A DNA stretch of 45,679 bases from an uncultured Lachnospiraceae bacterium. GTDB lineage: Bacteria > Bacillota > Clostridia > Lachnospirales > Lachnospiraceae. The first letter of the stretch is position 1. Each line of letters starts with the position of its first letter. The stretch spans positions 1-45,679 of the forward strand of contig CAMBLS010000002.1 in NCBI GenBank assembly GCA_945868485.1, read 5' to 3'. Both the position numbers and the translations under genes were made by a program. Below the pieces are notes generated by a model. That model saw only the letters and a list, made by a program, of their open reading frames with translations, was not told the DNA's origin and did not search any database. Shown here in pieces: positions 9,677-18,631 of this stretch.

Positions 9677-12361
9677 ATGAGCAAAGAACTTGCTAAAACC
9701 TATGATCCCAAAGGGATTGAAGACAGACTTTATCAGAAGTGGCTTGATAAGAAATACTTCCATGCAGAGGTAGATCATTCCAAGACACCTTTTACGATTG
9801 TAATTCCACCCCCAAATATTACGGGACAGCTCCATATGGGACATGCATTGGATAACACAATGCAGGACATTTTGATCCGTTTCAAGAGAATGCAGGGTTA
9901 CAACGCACTTTGGCAGCCTGGAACAGACCATGCAAGTATTGCAACAGAGGTTAAGATTATTGAAAAGTTAAAGGAAGAGGGTATCAGCAAGGAAGACCTT
10001 GGACGTGAGGGATTTCTTGAGAGAGCATGGGACTGGAAAAAGGAATACGGCGGACGTATTATCAGCCAGCTGAAGAAGCTGGGTTCATCCTGTGACTGGG
10101 ACAGAGAACGCTTCACCATGGATGAGGGCTGTAACAAGGCGGTAACTGAAGTGTTCTGTAAGATGCATGAAAAAGGCTGGATTTACAAGGGAAGCCGCAT
10201 TATCAACTGGTGTCCTGTATGTAATACTTCCATCTCCGATGCAGAGGTAGAGTATGCGGAGCAGGCAGGTCATTTCTGGCATATCAAATATCCGGTGATT
10301 GAGGATGACGGAACTGTCAGCACCACAAGATTTGTAGAGTTTGCAACCACCAGACCGGAGACTATGTTAGGCGATACCGCTGTAGCGGTTAATCCTGAGG
10401 ATGACAGATATAAGGATATTGTAGGCAAGAAGCTGATGCTTCCTATCGTAAACAGAGAAATTCCGGTAGTAGCGGATGCTTATGTAGATATGGAATTTGG
10501 TACCGGTGTGGTTAAGATTACACCCGCCCATGACCCCAACGACTTTGAGGTTGGAAAGCGTCATAATCTGCCTGAAATCAACATCTTAAATGACGATGCA
10601 ACCATCAATGAAAACGGCGGCAAATTCTGCGGCATGGACCGCTATGAGGCAAGAGAAGCCATTGTAAAGGAACTGGATGAAATGGGTCTTTTGGTTCGGA
10701 TTGAGGATTATTCACACAATGTAGGAACTCATGACCGCTGCAAGACCACCATTGAGCCTATGATTAAGCAGCAGTGGTTTGTTAAGATGGATGAACTGAT
10801 TAGGCCTGCGGTAGAGGCAGTTAAGAACGGGGATATCCAGTTAATACCCAAGCGCATGGAGAAAACCTATTTTAACTGGACAGACAATATCCGTGACTGG
10901 TGTATCTCCAGACAGCTCTGGTGGGGACACAGGATTCCAGCCTACTATTGTGATAAATGCAAAGAAGTGGTAGTAAGCGCCAGCGAACCTGCTAAGTGCC
11001 CGAAATGTGGTCATGACCACTTTACACAGGACCCGGATACGCTGGATACTTGGTTTTCTTCTGCTCTGTGGCCTTTTTCAACCTTGGGATGGCCGGAGCA
11101 GACGGAGGATTTGAAGTATTTCTATCCTACAGATGTGCTGGTAACAGGGTACGACATTATCTTCTTCTGGGTAATCAGAATGATTTTCTCTGGTTTTGAA
11201 CAGATGGGAGAAAAGCCCTTTAAGACTGTATTATTCCATGGACTTGTAAGAGACTCACAGGGACGCAAGATGAGCAAATCCCTTGGAAATGGTATTGATC
11301 CGCTGGAAATCATTGACCAGTATGGTGCAGATGCACTTCGTCTTACTCTGATTACAGGAAATGCACCTGGAAACGATATGCGTTTCTACTATGAGAGGGT
11401 TGAAGCAAGCAGAAACTTTGCAAATAAAATTTGGAATGCGTCCAGATTTATTATGATGAATATGGACAGCGATGAGAGTCTGGCTTCCCAGCTTGAGAAT
11501 GCAGTATTTGACCAGCTTGCACTTGAACCTGTTGATAAGTGGATTTTATCCAAATTAAATACCTTGATTAAGGATGTTACTGACAACATGGAAAGCTTTG
11601 AACTGGGAATTGCAGTTCAGAAGGTTTATGACTTTATCTGGGATGAATTTTGCGACTGGTACATTGAGATGGTTAAGCCAAGGCTTTATAATTCCGATAA
11701 CAAGGAGAGCAAAAAGGCAGCTCTTTGGACCTTAAAGAATGTATTGATTGATGCGTTAAAGTTGCTTCATCCTTATATGCCGTTTATTACAGAAGAAATT
11801 TTCTGTACGCTCCAGTCTGCCGAGGAATCTATTATGATTTCCAAATGGCCGGAATATAGCAAGAAGTGGAGCTTCGAGAAAGAGGAGAAGGACATTGAAA
11901 TCATCAAGGAAGCGGTAAGAGGAATCAGAAATATCCGCACAGAGATGAACGTGGCGCCCAGCAGAAAGGCACAGGTATTTGTAGTCAGCGAGAATGAAGA
12001 TATCCTGACAGCTTTTACAGAGGGTAAGCTGTTCTTTCAGTCCCTTGCCTATGCATCAGAGGTATTGATTCAGAAGGACAAGGCAGGAATTGCAGAGGAT
12101 GCAGTATCCGTAGTGATTGCAAATGCTACCTTGTATATTCCTTTTGCAGAGCTGGTTGACATCAGTCAGGAAATTGAACGTCTGCAGAAGGAAGAAAAGC
12201 GACTTACAGGTGAGCTTAATCGTGTAAACGGAATGCTTAACAATGAGAAGTTCATGTCCAAGGCTCCTGAGGCAAAGATTGCAGAGGAAAGAGAAAAGCT
12301 TGAAAAGTATACACAGATGATGGAACAGGTAAAGAGTCGTCTTGCACAGCTGCAGAAGTAG
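9677..12361 (+). CDS. valS: Valine--tRNA ligase
   Basis: Class I aminoacyl-tRNA synthetase that charges tRNA-Val in the cytoplasm (894 aa). The HIGH signature appears as HMGH at 53-56 inside [13 protein letters not shown], and KMSKS is at 531-535. Between them lies the CP1 editing domain, with [11 protein letters not shown] and [13 protein letters not shown] Cys cluster ([10 protein letters not shown], then [10 protein letters not shown]) is typical of many bacterial ValRS proteins. The C-terminal 65 residues are the Leu/Lys/Glu-rich coiled-coil arm that contacts tRNA. The start is ATG 9677, not the in-frame ATG at 9671, because AGAAGGAGA is too close to the latter. It is controlled by the T-box leader upstream. 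The next genes may share its transcript. Confidence 0.98.
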   Translation: MSKELAKTYDPKGIEDRLYQKWLDKKYFHAEVDHSKTPFTIVIPPPNITGQLHMGHALDNTMQDILIRFKRMQGYNALWQPGTDHASIATEVKIIEKLKEEGISKEDLGREGFLERAWDWKKEYGGRIISQLKKLGSSCDWDRERFTMDEGCNKAVTEVFCKMHEKGWIYKGSRIINWCPVCNTSISDAEVEYAEQAGHFWHIKYPVIEDDGTVSTTRFVEFATTRPETMLGDTAVAVNPEDDRYKDIVGKKLMLPIVNREIPVVADAYVDMEFGTGVVKITPAHDPNDFEVGKRHNLPEINILNDDATINENGGKFCGMDRYEAREAIVKELDEMGLLVRIEDYSHNVGTHDRCKTTIEPMIKQQWFVKMDELIRPAVEAVKNGDIQLIPKRMEKTYFNWTDNIRDWCISRQLWWGHRIPAYYCDKCKEVVVSASEPAKCPKCGHDHFTQDPDTLDTWFSSALWPFSTLGWPEQTEDLKYFYPTDVLVTGYDIIFFWVIRMIFSGFEQMGEKPFKTVLFHGLVRDSQGRKMSKSLGNGIDPLEIIDQYGADALRLTLITGNAPGNDMRFYYERVEASRNFANKIWNASRFIMMNMDSDESLASQLENAVFDQLALEPVDKWILSKLNTLIKDVTDNMESFELGIAVQKVYDFIWDEFCDWYIEMVKPRLYNSDNKESKKAALWTLKNVLIDALKLLHPYMPFITEEIFCTLQSAEESIMISKWPEYSKKWSFEKEEKDIEIIKEAVRGIRNIRTEMNVAPSRKAQVFVVSENEDILTAFTEGKLFFQSLAYASEVLIQKDKAGIAEDAVSVVIANATLYIPFAELVDISQEIERLQKEEKRLTGELNRVNGMLNNEKFMSKAPEAKIAEEREKLEKYTQMMEQVKSRLAQLQK

Positions 12362-12402
12362 TATGGATTTTAACTGTTGGTTTAAAGAAGGGAGGGGATG
12401 TT

Positions 12403-13977
12403 ATGAGTGGCCATAAACAATTCCTGTCAGAAGATGAGATTGCAGAACTTCGGAAAGAGATGGAAGAGTTTTATATTGAAAATGACGAGCATTCAGATGA
12501 GGGAAAACAGCTATCCGAGGATGGAGTATCTGAAAGCAAAATGTTAAAAGACATTGTTGATGAAGCCAATCTGGCTTCCCTCACTATAGAGGAAAATGGA
12601 TCCTATGTAAAGATTGCAGAGGATGATATGTGCGCATGGCTTTATCTGATGCCACCCAGTACAGGAAAAGAGGATTATACCAAGGAAGAATTACTGGAAT
12701 TTCTTAAAAAGAATGGTATAAAGAACGGGTATCATCAGTCTAATCTGGCAGCCATGGTAAAAAAACATGTCTATGAGCGGGAAATAATTGTTGCGCAGGG
12801 AGAGCCTGCTATAGATGGTCATGACGGGTTTTATGAGTACAAATTTGACCCCGAGCATTATAAATCACCCAAGGTTCTGGCAAATGGTAATGTGGATTAT
12901 ACCAGTATGAGTTCCCTTCAGAATGTGAGAAAAGGAGATCTGGTTGCAGTCTATCATCATGCCAAGATAGGGAAGGATGGATATGATGTCAGAGGAAGGA
13001 TTCTTTTGGCCAAAAAGGCAAAGGAAATTTCTCCTTTAAAAGGACAGGCAGTTTATACAGAAGAAAATCCAGATATTTATCTTGCTGCAAAGGATGGAAA
13101 AATTGAGCTGAAGGATGGCAGGATTGATATTCAGACTGTGCATGAAATTAATGGTGACGTCACCCTGATTACAGGGAAAATAGAATTTTATGGTGATATT
13201 GTGATTACCGGCAATGTGGAGGCAGGTGTGGTAATCAGGGCCGGAAGAAATATTGAAATCAGAGGAACTGTGGAAGCGGTTAATCTGTTTGCTGGTGGAG
13301 ACATTATTTTGAGCCGTGGTATTCAGGGGGCACAGAGAGCGAAGATATCAGCAAGAGGAAATGTGCTTGCAGATTTTATTGAGCATACAGTAGTAATGGC
13401 AGGAGGAGACGTACGGGCAAATACGATTTTAAATTCTAGAATTTCGGCTGATGGAAATGTGCTCCTTACAGGAAATAAGGGCACAATTATCGGAGGCTAT
13501 ACACATGCAATGATGGGAATTACAGCAATAGAAATTGGAAATGAGGTGGAGATGCGGACGGTGATTCATGTAGGTTGCGAAAAGGAAACATACACGAAGC
13601 TGCAGCAGGCAAAGTCCAGAGAAAAGGAACAGAATAAAGAATTAAAGGAGCTTTCTGAGAAAGCATCAGAACTGATTGCTAAAAGAAAAGCATTGCATGG
13701 AAATATGCCGGGGAAGTTTGAAAAGGAAGTCGAGGAGGTCGAGGAAAGACTGATTGCCTTAAAGTCAGAAATGGAAGAGGAAAGGCAGCAGATTATAAAA
13801 CTGGAGAAGCTCATCGCAAAAGGTCAGGGAGCAGAAATAAATGTGAATGGAAATATTTACAGAGGTGCAGTAGTAGGTCTGGGACAGGTGCAGATGCCAA
13901 TTGAACACACCACCTGCTACATGAAATACTTCCAGCATGGAGGTATGATTGAAACCAACGTAATTGCATATTCATAG
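12403..13977 (+). CDS. FapA family protein (DUF342)
   Basis: 524-aa cytoplasmic protein of the DUF342/FapA family. An acidic N-terminal region (1-60) is followed by the conserved VAQGEPAIDGHDG segment (about 128-140). Then comes a long right-handed beta-helix-like section with the repeated patterns DVTLITGKIEFYGDIVITG, VEAGVVIRAGRNIEIRG and AGGDIILSRGIQG. A charged coiled coil (about 395-470) precedes a short beta C-terminus. FapA in Vibrio affects flagellar assembly and FlhF localisation, but many members occur in species without flagella, and no flagellar gene lies nearby. The gene follows valS by 41 bases with GGGAGGGG upstream, and its end overlaps the upstream part of the folC reading frame. 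Confidence 0.88.
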   Translation: MSGHKQFLSEDEIAELRKEMEEFYIENDEHSDEGKQLSEDGVSESKMLKDIVDEANLASLTIEENGSYVKIAEDDMCAWLYLMPPSTGKEDYTKEELLEFLKKNGIKNGYHQSNLAAMVKKHVYEREIIVAQGEPAIDGHDGFYEYKFDPEHYKSPKVLANGNVDYTSMSSLQNVRKGDLVAVYHHAKIGKDGYDVRGRILLAKKAKEISPLKGQAVYTEENPDIYLAAKDGKIELKDGRIDIQTVHEINGDVTLITGKIEFYGDIVITGNVEAGVVIRAGRNIEIRGTVEAVNLFAGGDIILSRGIQGAQRAKISARGNVLADFIEHTVVMAGGDVRANTILNSRISADGNVLLTGNKGTIIGGYTHAMMGITAIEIGNEVEMRTVIHVGCEKETYTKLQQAKSREKEQNKELKELSEKASELIAKRKALHGNMPGKFEKEVEEVEERLIALKSEMEEERQQIIKLEKLIAKGQGAEINVNGNIYRGAVVGLGQVQMPIEHTTCYMKYFQHGGMIETNVIAYS

Positions 13978-14002
13978 TCCGGATAGAAATAAAAGGAATG
14001 TC

Positions 14003-15298
14003 ATGATCACATATAAAGAAGCGGAAGAGTATATTGCTGAAATACCGAAGTTTGCAGGAAAAAATACGTTGCAGGATACGGAGAAAATGTTAAAGCTCCT
14101 TACCGGTGACTTAAAGAGCAAAATTGTCCATGTGGCAGGCACAAACGGAAAAGGATCTGTTTGTGCTTATTTGCGTTCCATTCTTCTGGAGGGTGGATGT
14201 AGTGTGGGAATGTTTATTTCGCCACATTTGGAAACTATTCGTGAAAGGATATGTTTTGGGACAGAGCTGATATCTGAGGAAGCATTTGTGGATGTGTTTG
14301 AAAAAGTAAAAGAGGCTTCTATTTCAGGGAAAAAGATGGGGCTGAATCATCCCTCCTATTTTGAATTCCTGTTTTTAATGGCAATGTGTTATTTTGGAGA
14401 AAAAAATCCCGATTATATTATCCTGGAGACCGGGTTAGGAGGAAGATTGGATGCCACCAACTGTATCAGACCGGATTTGTGCGTGATCACGGAAATCGGA
14501 TATGATCATATGCAGTATTTGGGGGATACCCTTGAACAGATTGCCTCCGAAAAAGCGGGAATCATCAAGCCCGGCGTTCCGGTTGTTTTTGTCGATAAGA
14601 GAGGAACCATCACAGAGGTTTTGGCAGAATATGCCAAAGAAGCAGAGAGCCCGGCGATTATAATCAAAAAAGATGATATTTTGAATGTGAATATGAATAA
14701 TAAAAGCATTGATTTTTCACTTCATACTGGTTATTATAATTATGTTGATCTTTCTTTAAATACAACAGCATTGTACCAGACTGAGAATGCCGCATTGGCA
14801 GTTTGTGCGGCAGAATTGCTTGAAGATGACAGAATTACAAAGGACATTGTGAGGAAAGGTCTGCGGGCAGCCTACTGGCCGGGAAGGATGGAAGAAATTC
14901 TGCCGGGAATTTATCTAGATGGTGCCCACAATGAAGATGGCATAGCAGCATTTTTAGGTACTGTTCAAAACAATACCTGCCAGGGAAGAAAACTTTTGTT
15001 GTTTGGTGTTGTGGAAGATAAGCGTTATGAAGCAATGATTCAGCAGATTGCAGATGCAATGCTGTTTGATAAAATAGCCGTAACGGTTTTGGAGACAGAG
15101 AGAAGCGCTTCTGCAGACCATCTGAAGGAAGCATGGGGAAAATACGGGCAGGTTCATTGCAGTTTTTTTGATAATGTAAAAGAAGCTTATCTGTGCCTTT
15201 GTGCAGATAGAAAAAGTCAGGATGTGATTTATATTGTCGGGTCATTATATTTGATTGGACAAATAAAGTCACTGATGAGGAGAATGCAGGATGATTGA
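14003..15298 (+). CDS. folC: Bifunctional folylpolyglutamate synthase / dihydrofolate synthase
   Basis: Mur-ligase family enzyme (431 aa) that adds glutamate to folates and may also make dihydrofolate from dihydropteroate. The P-loop is GTNGKGS (residues 46-52 within HVAGTNGKGSV). The ISPHLETIRERI and LETGLGGRLDATN blocks are typical, and the C-terminal domain carries DGAHNEDG and VGSLYLIGQIK. The open frame extends back to 13964, but ATG 14003 is chosen because AAAAGG lies 6 bases upstream and the family starts near here. The stop overlaps the following 47-codon gene by 8 bases. Folate polyglutamylation connects loosely to glyA elsewhere in the window, but they are not linked. Confidence 0.95.
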   Translation: MITYKEAEEYIAEIPKFAGKNTLQDTEKMLKLLTGDLKSKIVHVAGTNGKGSVCAYLRSILLEGGCSVGMFISPHLETIRERICFGTELISEEAFVDVFEKVKEASISGKKMGLNHPSYFEFLFLMAMCYFGEKNPDYIILETGLGGRLDATNCIRPDLCVITEIGYDHMQYLGDTLEQIASEKAGIIKPGVPVVFVDKRGTITEVLAEYAKEAESPAIIIKKDDILNVNMNNKSIDFSLHTGYYNYVDLSLNTTALYQTENAALAVCAAELLEDDRITKDIVRKGLRAAYWPGRMEEILPGIYLDGAHNEDGIAAFLGTVQNNTCQGRKLLLFGVVEDKRYEAMIQQIADAMLFDKIAVTVLETERSASADHLKEAWGKYGQVHCSFFDNVKEAYLCLCADRKSQDVIYIVGSLYLIGQIKSLMRRMQDD

Positions 15299-15434
15299 TT
15301 TTGAGGAAGAATTGAAGAAGTTTCATCCCAGCCTTGAAGTTGAGGATGCAGAAGAAGCCATATATAATCAGGACTTGACGGATATGGCTGATATACTGAT
15401 TAAAATGGTGGAAAAGAATAAGACTGAAGAATAA
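15291..15434 (+). CDS. Small acidic hypothetical protein (47 aa)
   Basis: A short gene too small for routine ORF thresholds. ATG 15291 overlaps the end of folC by 8 bases, has a GAGGAG ribosome site 7 bases upstream, and ends 11 bases before the next gene's ATG. The protein begins MIDFEEELKKF and is rich in Glu, Asp and Lys, with two probable amphipathic helices and no membrane segment. I do not recognise a family. The position, spacing and ribosome site make translation likely; it would be made together with FolC and the zinc-ribbon/TPR protein. Confidence 0.65.
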   Translation: MIDFEEELKKFHPSLEVEDAEEAIYNQDLTDMADILIKMVEKNKTEE

Positions 15435-15445
15435 GGAGTGACGGC

Positions 15446-16858
15446 ATGGTTTGTTATAATTGCGGATGCCGTTTGTCAGAACACGATTTTTGTACGGGCT
15501 GTGGAGTGGATGTATCGTTATACAAGAAAATTATATTCATGTCCAACCGTTTTTATAATGACGGGCTGGAAAAGGCCACGGTAAGGGATTTATCCGGAGC
15601 AATTGTCAGTTTGCGGCAAAGCTTAAAATTAAATAAAAATAATATAGATGCAAGGAACCTTTTGGGCCTTGTATATTTTGAAATGGGCGAGGTTGTCGAT
15701 GCATTAAGTCAATGGGTAATCAGTAAGAATCTGCGCCCCAAAAAGAATATTGCAGATGACTATATTGATATGATACAGACCAATCAGGCAAGATTGGATG
15801 CAATCAATCAAACAATTAAGAAATACAATCAGGCATTACTCTATTGTTATCAGGACAGTCAGGATCTGGCAGTGATACAGTTGAAGAAGGTGCTTTCCTA
15901 TAATCCTAAATATGTGAGCGCCCATCAGCTGCTTGCGCTTCTCTACATTAACGCTGAGGAGTGGGAGAAGGCACAGAGAGAGTTGAATAAGTGCTGCCAG
16001 ATTGATACCAATAATACCACAACCCTTCGTTATTTGAAGGAAGTTGAGCATATGCTGATGCCGGAAGAGGGAGCTAAGAACACATCAAAGAAAAAATCCT
16101 CATCGGAGAGTGTAGTGCGGTATCAAAGCGGTAATGAAACCATTATCCAACCGGTCAACATGAAGGAAACGAAAGGCGTTTCTTCCCTGCTTAATCTTGG
16201 GCTGGGTGTTATTATTGGTGTAGCAATCGCCAGCTTTCTGATATTGCCGGGGCGGATTCAAAGCGCTAAAGCAGAAATTAATAATGAGCTTCGAGCAGTC
16301 AGTGAGCAATCAGACGCAAAGACGGCGACGATTGATGAACTTGAGCAGAAGGTGCAGAAGCTGACAGAAGAGAATAGTGGATTAAAAGAGGAGCTTTCCT
16401 CTTATCAGGGAAGTGACGGTACAGTTAAGGCAACTGACGGTCTTATGCTGGCAGTCAGCGCATATATGAAAGATCCCGAGGATATAGAGACCATTGCAAA
16501 GTATATGGAAGCCCTGGATGAGGGAGAAGCGGAAACACAGCACACAGAGGCATTTACAGTTCTGTATGATAAACTTATGGAGCTTGTGGGAACTCAGTTG
16601 GTGGAATTTTACTATAATGCCGGTTATGCAAGCTACCGGGCAGAGGCTTATGAGGAGGCAATTCCTAATCTGCTTCGTGCATATCAGTACGATAATACCA
16701 ATGGTGATGCACTGTTTTATCTGGGCATCTGCTATCAGAGAAGTGGTGATGAGACTAAGGCAAAGGAAGCCTATGCAATGGTTATTGATGACTTCCCGGG
16801 AACAGAGATTGCGAATCGCTCAGAAACCTATCTTGCTGAAATTAATAATGCAGAATAA
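15446..16858 (+). CDS. Membrane-anchored zinc-ribbon and TPR protein
   Basis: 470-aa protein of unknown specific function. A zinc ribbon opens the protein (Cys3, Cys6, Cys16, Cys19). TPR-like helical repeats follow (about 30-195), with SLRQSLKLNKNNIDARNLLG and LKKVLSYNPKYVSAHQLL as clear examples. A Ser/Lys linker leads to one transmembrane helix (about 245-268), a coiled coil (about 270-320) and a second TPR unit at the C-terminus (about 385-460, with YEEAIPNLLRAYQYDN). The topology suggests a cytoplasmic zinc-ribbon/TPR half and an extracytoplasmic coiled-coil/TPR half. Such proteins usually serve as scaffolds, perhaps at the envelope. It starts 11 bases after the small gene with an AAGGAGTGA site, and a terminator follows. 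Confidence 0.78.
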   Translation: MVCYNCGCRLSEHDFCTGCGVDVSLYKKIIFMSNRFYNDGLEKATVRDLSGAIVSLRQSLKLNKNNIDARNLLGLVYFEMGEVVDALSQWVISKNLRPKKNIADDYIDMIQTNQARLDAINQTIKKYNQALLYCYQDSQDLAVIQLKKVLSYNPKYVSAHQLLALLYINAEEWEKAQRELNKCCQIDTNNTTTLRYLKEVEHMLMPEEGAKNTSKKKSSSESVVRYQSGNETIIQPVNMKETKGVSSLLNLGLGVIIGVAIASFLILPGRIQSAKAEINNELRAVSEQSDAKTATIDELEQKVQKLTEENSGLKEELSSYQGSDGTVKATDGLMLAVSAYMKDPEDIETIAKYMEALDEGEAETQHTEAFTVLYDKLMELVGTQLVEFYYNAGYASYRAEAYEEAIPNLLRAYQYDNTNGDALFYLGICYQRSGDETKAKEAYAMVIDDFPGTEIANRSETYLAEINNAE

Positions 16859-16900
16859 CCTGTCATATACAGGGAACTAAAATTGAATGAAGGTAATACG

Positions 16901-16934
16901 AAAGAGAACATACAGGAGTATGTTCTCTTTTTTC
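16901..16934 (+). terminator. Intrinsic terminator before spoIIAA
   Basis: AAAGAGAACATA pairs perfectly with TATGTTCTCTTT around a 6-base loop (12-bp stem) and continues into a T run. It ends the valS-fapA-folC-TPR cluster and isolates the spoIIA operon that starts 30 bases later. Confidence 0.88.
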
Positions 16935-16964
16935 TATCTTGCATTTTAGGAAAGGGGAAAAAAG

Positions 16965-17273
16965 ATGGAAGACAATTTTAAGGTAATTGACAATTACCTG
17001 ATGGTGAAAATGCCAGAGGAGGTGGATCATCATAAAGCAGTTTACATAAGTAAAACAGCAGACCAATATATTATGCAGGAGGGAGTTGGAAATGTGGTGT
17101 TTGATTTTGAGGATACTCGTTTTATGGACAGCTCCGGAATCGGAATTATCATAGGAAGATATAAAAAAATATCTTACTTTGGAGGAAAAGTATTTGCGGT
17201 TAATACAGATATGCGCATTAGAAGGACTCTGATGATATGCGGTTTACATAAAGTTATAGAAATTATGGAATAA
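16965..17273 (+). CDS. spoIIAA: Anti-sigma F factor antagonist SpoIIAA
   Basis: STAS-domain protein (102 aa) that releases sigma F by binding SpoIIAB. The phosphorylation segment FMDSSGIG is present; Ser57 is the counterpart of B. subtilis phosphoserine 58. The following IIIGRYKKISYFGG and the C-terminal CGLHKVIEIME helix match the family, and the length is as expected. ATG 16965 has AGGAAAGGGG upstream. It is first in the three-gene operon spoIIAA-spoIIAB-sigF, which controls the first forespore-specific sigma factor; this shows the host is a spore former or descends from one. Confidence 0.96.
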   Translation: MEDNFKVIDNYLMVKMPEEVDHHKAVYISKTADQYIMQEGVGNVVFDFEDTRFMDSSGIGIIIGRYKKISYFGGKVFAVNTDMRIRRTLMICGLHKVIEIME

Positions 17274-17318
17274 AAGTGTACGAAAACAAAATCTATAGGA
17301 GTGTGAAAGGAAATTAAT

Positions 17319-17819
17319 ATGGAAACAGGACAGAAAATGCAATGCAGGATAAAAAATGAGATGCAGCTTACCTTTGATGCGATTTCGGTAAATGAGGCAT
17401 TTGCAAGAATTGCGGTGGCAGCTTTTGTTACTCCTTTAAATCCAACAGTTGAGGAATTTTCAGATATTAAGACAGCAGTTTCTGAAGCAGTTACCAATGC
17501 CATTATCCATGGCTATGATGAAGAGTTTGTGAAAGCAGAGGGAGCAGAAGGAGAAAACAAGGTATATTTACACTGCATGATTGTGGATGATGTGCTTCAG
17601 GTAGAGGTTAGGGATACTGGGAAGGGCATTGATGATATAGAGAGAGCAATGGAACCGTTGTTTACCACTAAGCCAGAGCTTGACCGCTCAGGAATGGGTT
17701 TTGCTTTTATGGAGGCTTTTATGGATGACTTAGAGGTGCAGTCGGAGCCCGGAAAGGGAACCATCGTACAAATGAAAAAAAAGCTTGGAACGATGTCATG
17801 GATTGGAAAAGAGGAGTAA
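17319..17819 (+). CDS. spoIIAB: Anti-sigma F factor / serine kinase SpoIIAB
   Basis: GHKL-family ATPase (166 aa) that binds and inhibits sigma F and phosphorylates SpoIIAA. The N box reads EAVTNAIIHGYD, the G1 box VRDTGKGI, and the G2/ATP-lid region DRSGMGFAFMEAFMD. It is slightly longer than the B. subtilis protein, with about ten extra residues at the start (METGQKMQCR) and a small insertion after the N box (around KAEGAEGEN). Both in-frame ATGs, 17319 and 17337, are possible; 17319 is preferred because GAAAGGAA lies 8 bases upstream. It stops 3 bases before sigF. Confidence 0.95.
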   Translation: METGQKMQCRIKNEMQLTFDAISVNEAFARIAVAAFVTPLNPTVEEFSDIKTAVSEAVTNAIIHGYDEEFVKAEGAEGENKVYLHCMIVDDVLQVEVRDTGKGIDDIERAMEPLFTTKPELDRSGMGFAFMEAFMDDLEVQSEPGKGTIVQMKKKLGTMSWIGKEE

Positions 17820-17822
17820 TCT

Positions 17823-18557
17823 ATGACAGAAAATTCAGTACTGATCGAAAGAGCACAGGCAGGAGAAAAGGAAGCAAGAGAGGTACTGGTGGAGCAGAAT
17901 TTAGGCTTGGTCCGCCATATTGTGAAGCGGTTTTCGGGCAGAGGTCATGAGACGGAGGATCTGTTCCAGATTGGTGTAATTGGGCTGATGAAGGCAATCG
18001 ATAAATTTGATACTGGATATGATGTGAAGTTTTCTACTTATGCAGTTCCGCTGATTACCGGAGAAATCAAACGGTTTATCCGGGATGATGGGATGGTAAA
18101 GGTATCCAGGACTTTGAAAGAGAATGGTATACGGGTCAAATATGCGCGGGAACGTTTGGGAACTTCTTTGGGAAGGGAGCCGACTATGGAAGAGATTGCA
18201 AGGGAAGCTACACTTACTGTTGAAGAGGTGGTACTTGCAATGGAAGCAAATGTGCAGGTGGAATCTATTTACAAGTCAGTTTATCAGAATGATGGCAACG
18301 AAATTTTTATGGTAGATCAGCTTGCAGATGATAAGCGGGATGAGCAGGAAAATGTGTTAAATCATCTGGTGGTCAGCCAGTTGTTGGGTGAGTTGCCTCA
18401 AAAGGAACAGACGTTGATTAGATTACGCTATTATCAGGATAAGACTCAGACAGAGGTGGCTAAGGTGCTTGGTATCAGTCAGGTGCAGGTCAGTCGTATG
18501 GAAAAGAAAATATTGCTAAGCATGCGGTGCAGAATGGCAGGTGAAAAAAACTTGTAA
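17823..18557 (+). CDS. sigF: RNA polymerase sigma F factor, forespore-specific
   Basis: Sigma-70 family factor of 244 aa that directs early forespore transcription. Region 2 is clear (NLGLVRHIVKRFSGRGHETEDLFQ, then GLMKAIDKFD and STYAVPLITGEIKRFIRDD), region 3 has ARERLGTSLGREPTMEEIA, and region 4 carries the helix-turn-helix around TQTEVAKVLGISQVQVSR. The GGAGTAATCT just before its ATG lies at the end of spoIIAB. The order spoIIAA-spoIIAB-sigF is complete and conserved. Confidence 0.96.
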   Translation: MTENSVLIERAQAGEKEAREVLVEQNLGLVRHIVKRFSGRGHETEDLFQIGVIGLMKAIDKFDTGYDVKFSTYAVPLITGEIKRFIRDDGMVKVSRTLKENGIRVKYARERLGTSLGREPTMEEIAREATLTVEEVVLAMEANVQVESIYKSVYQNDGNEIFMVDQLADDKRDEQENVLNHLVVSQLLGELPQKEQTLIRLRYYQDKTQTEVAKVLGISQVQVSRMEKKILLSMRCRMAGEKNL

Positions 18558-18563
18558 AAGCAG

Positions 18564-18598
18564 TTGGTATCTGCTAAAATTCCAATAGATACCACAAT
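18564..18598 (+). terminator. Possible weak terminator or hairpin after sigF
   Basis: GGTATCT (18566-18572) pairs with AGATACC (18587-18593), and flanking bases extend the stem by one or two pairs. The loop is 14 bases and there is no strong T tract immediately after. It may mark the end of the spoIIA operon but could be read through. Confidence 0.35.
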
Positions 18599-18631
18599 AG
18601 AGCTTTTATTAGTTTTATGGTCGGAGAAATT

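Noticed and set aside
9464-9931. A 155-codon minus-strand frame over the valS leader
   Set aside because: It lies across the T-box, its terminator and the start of valS; it is explained by those features.
12403-13977. Evidence of a flagellar locus from the FapA-family gene
   Set aside because: No flagellar structural or export gene occurs in the window, and DUF342 proteins are common in species without flagella.
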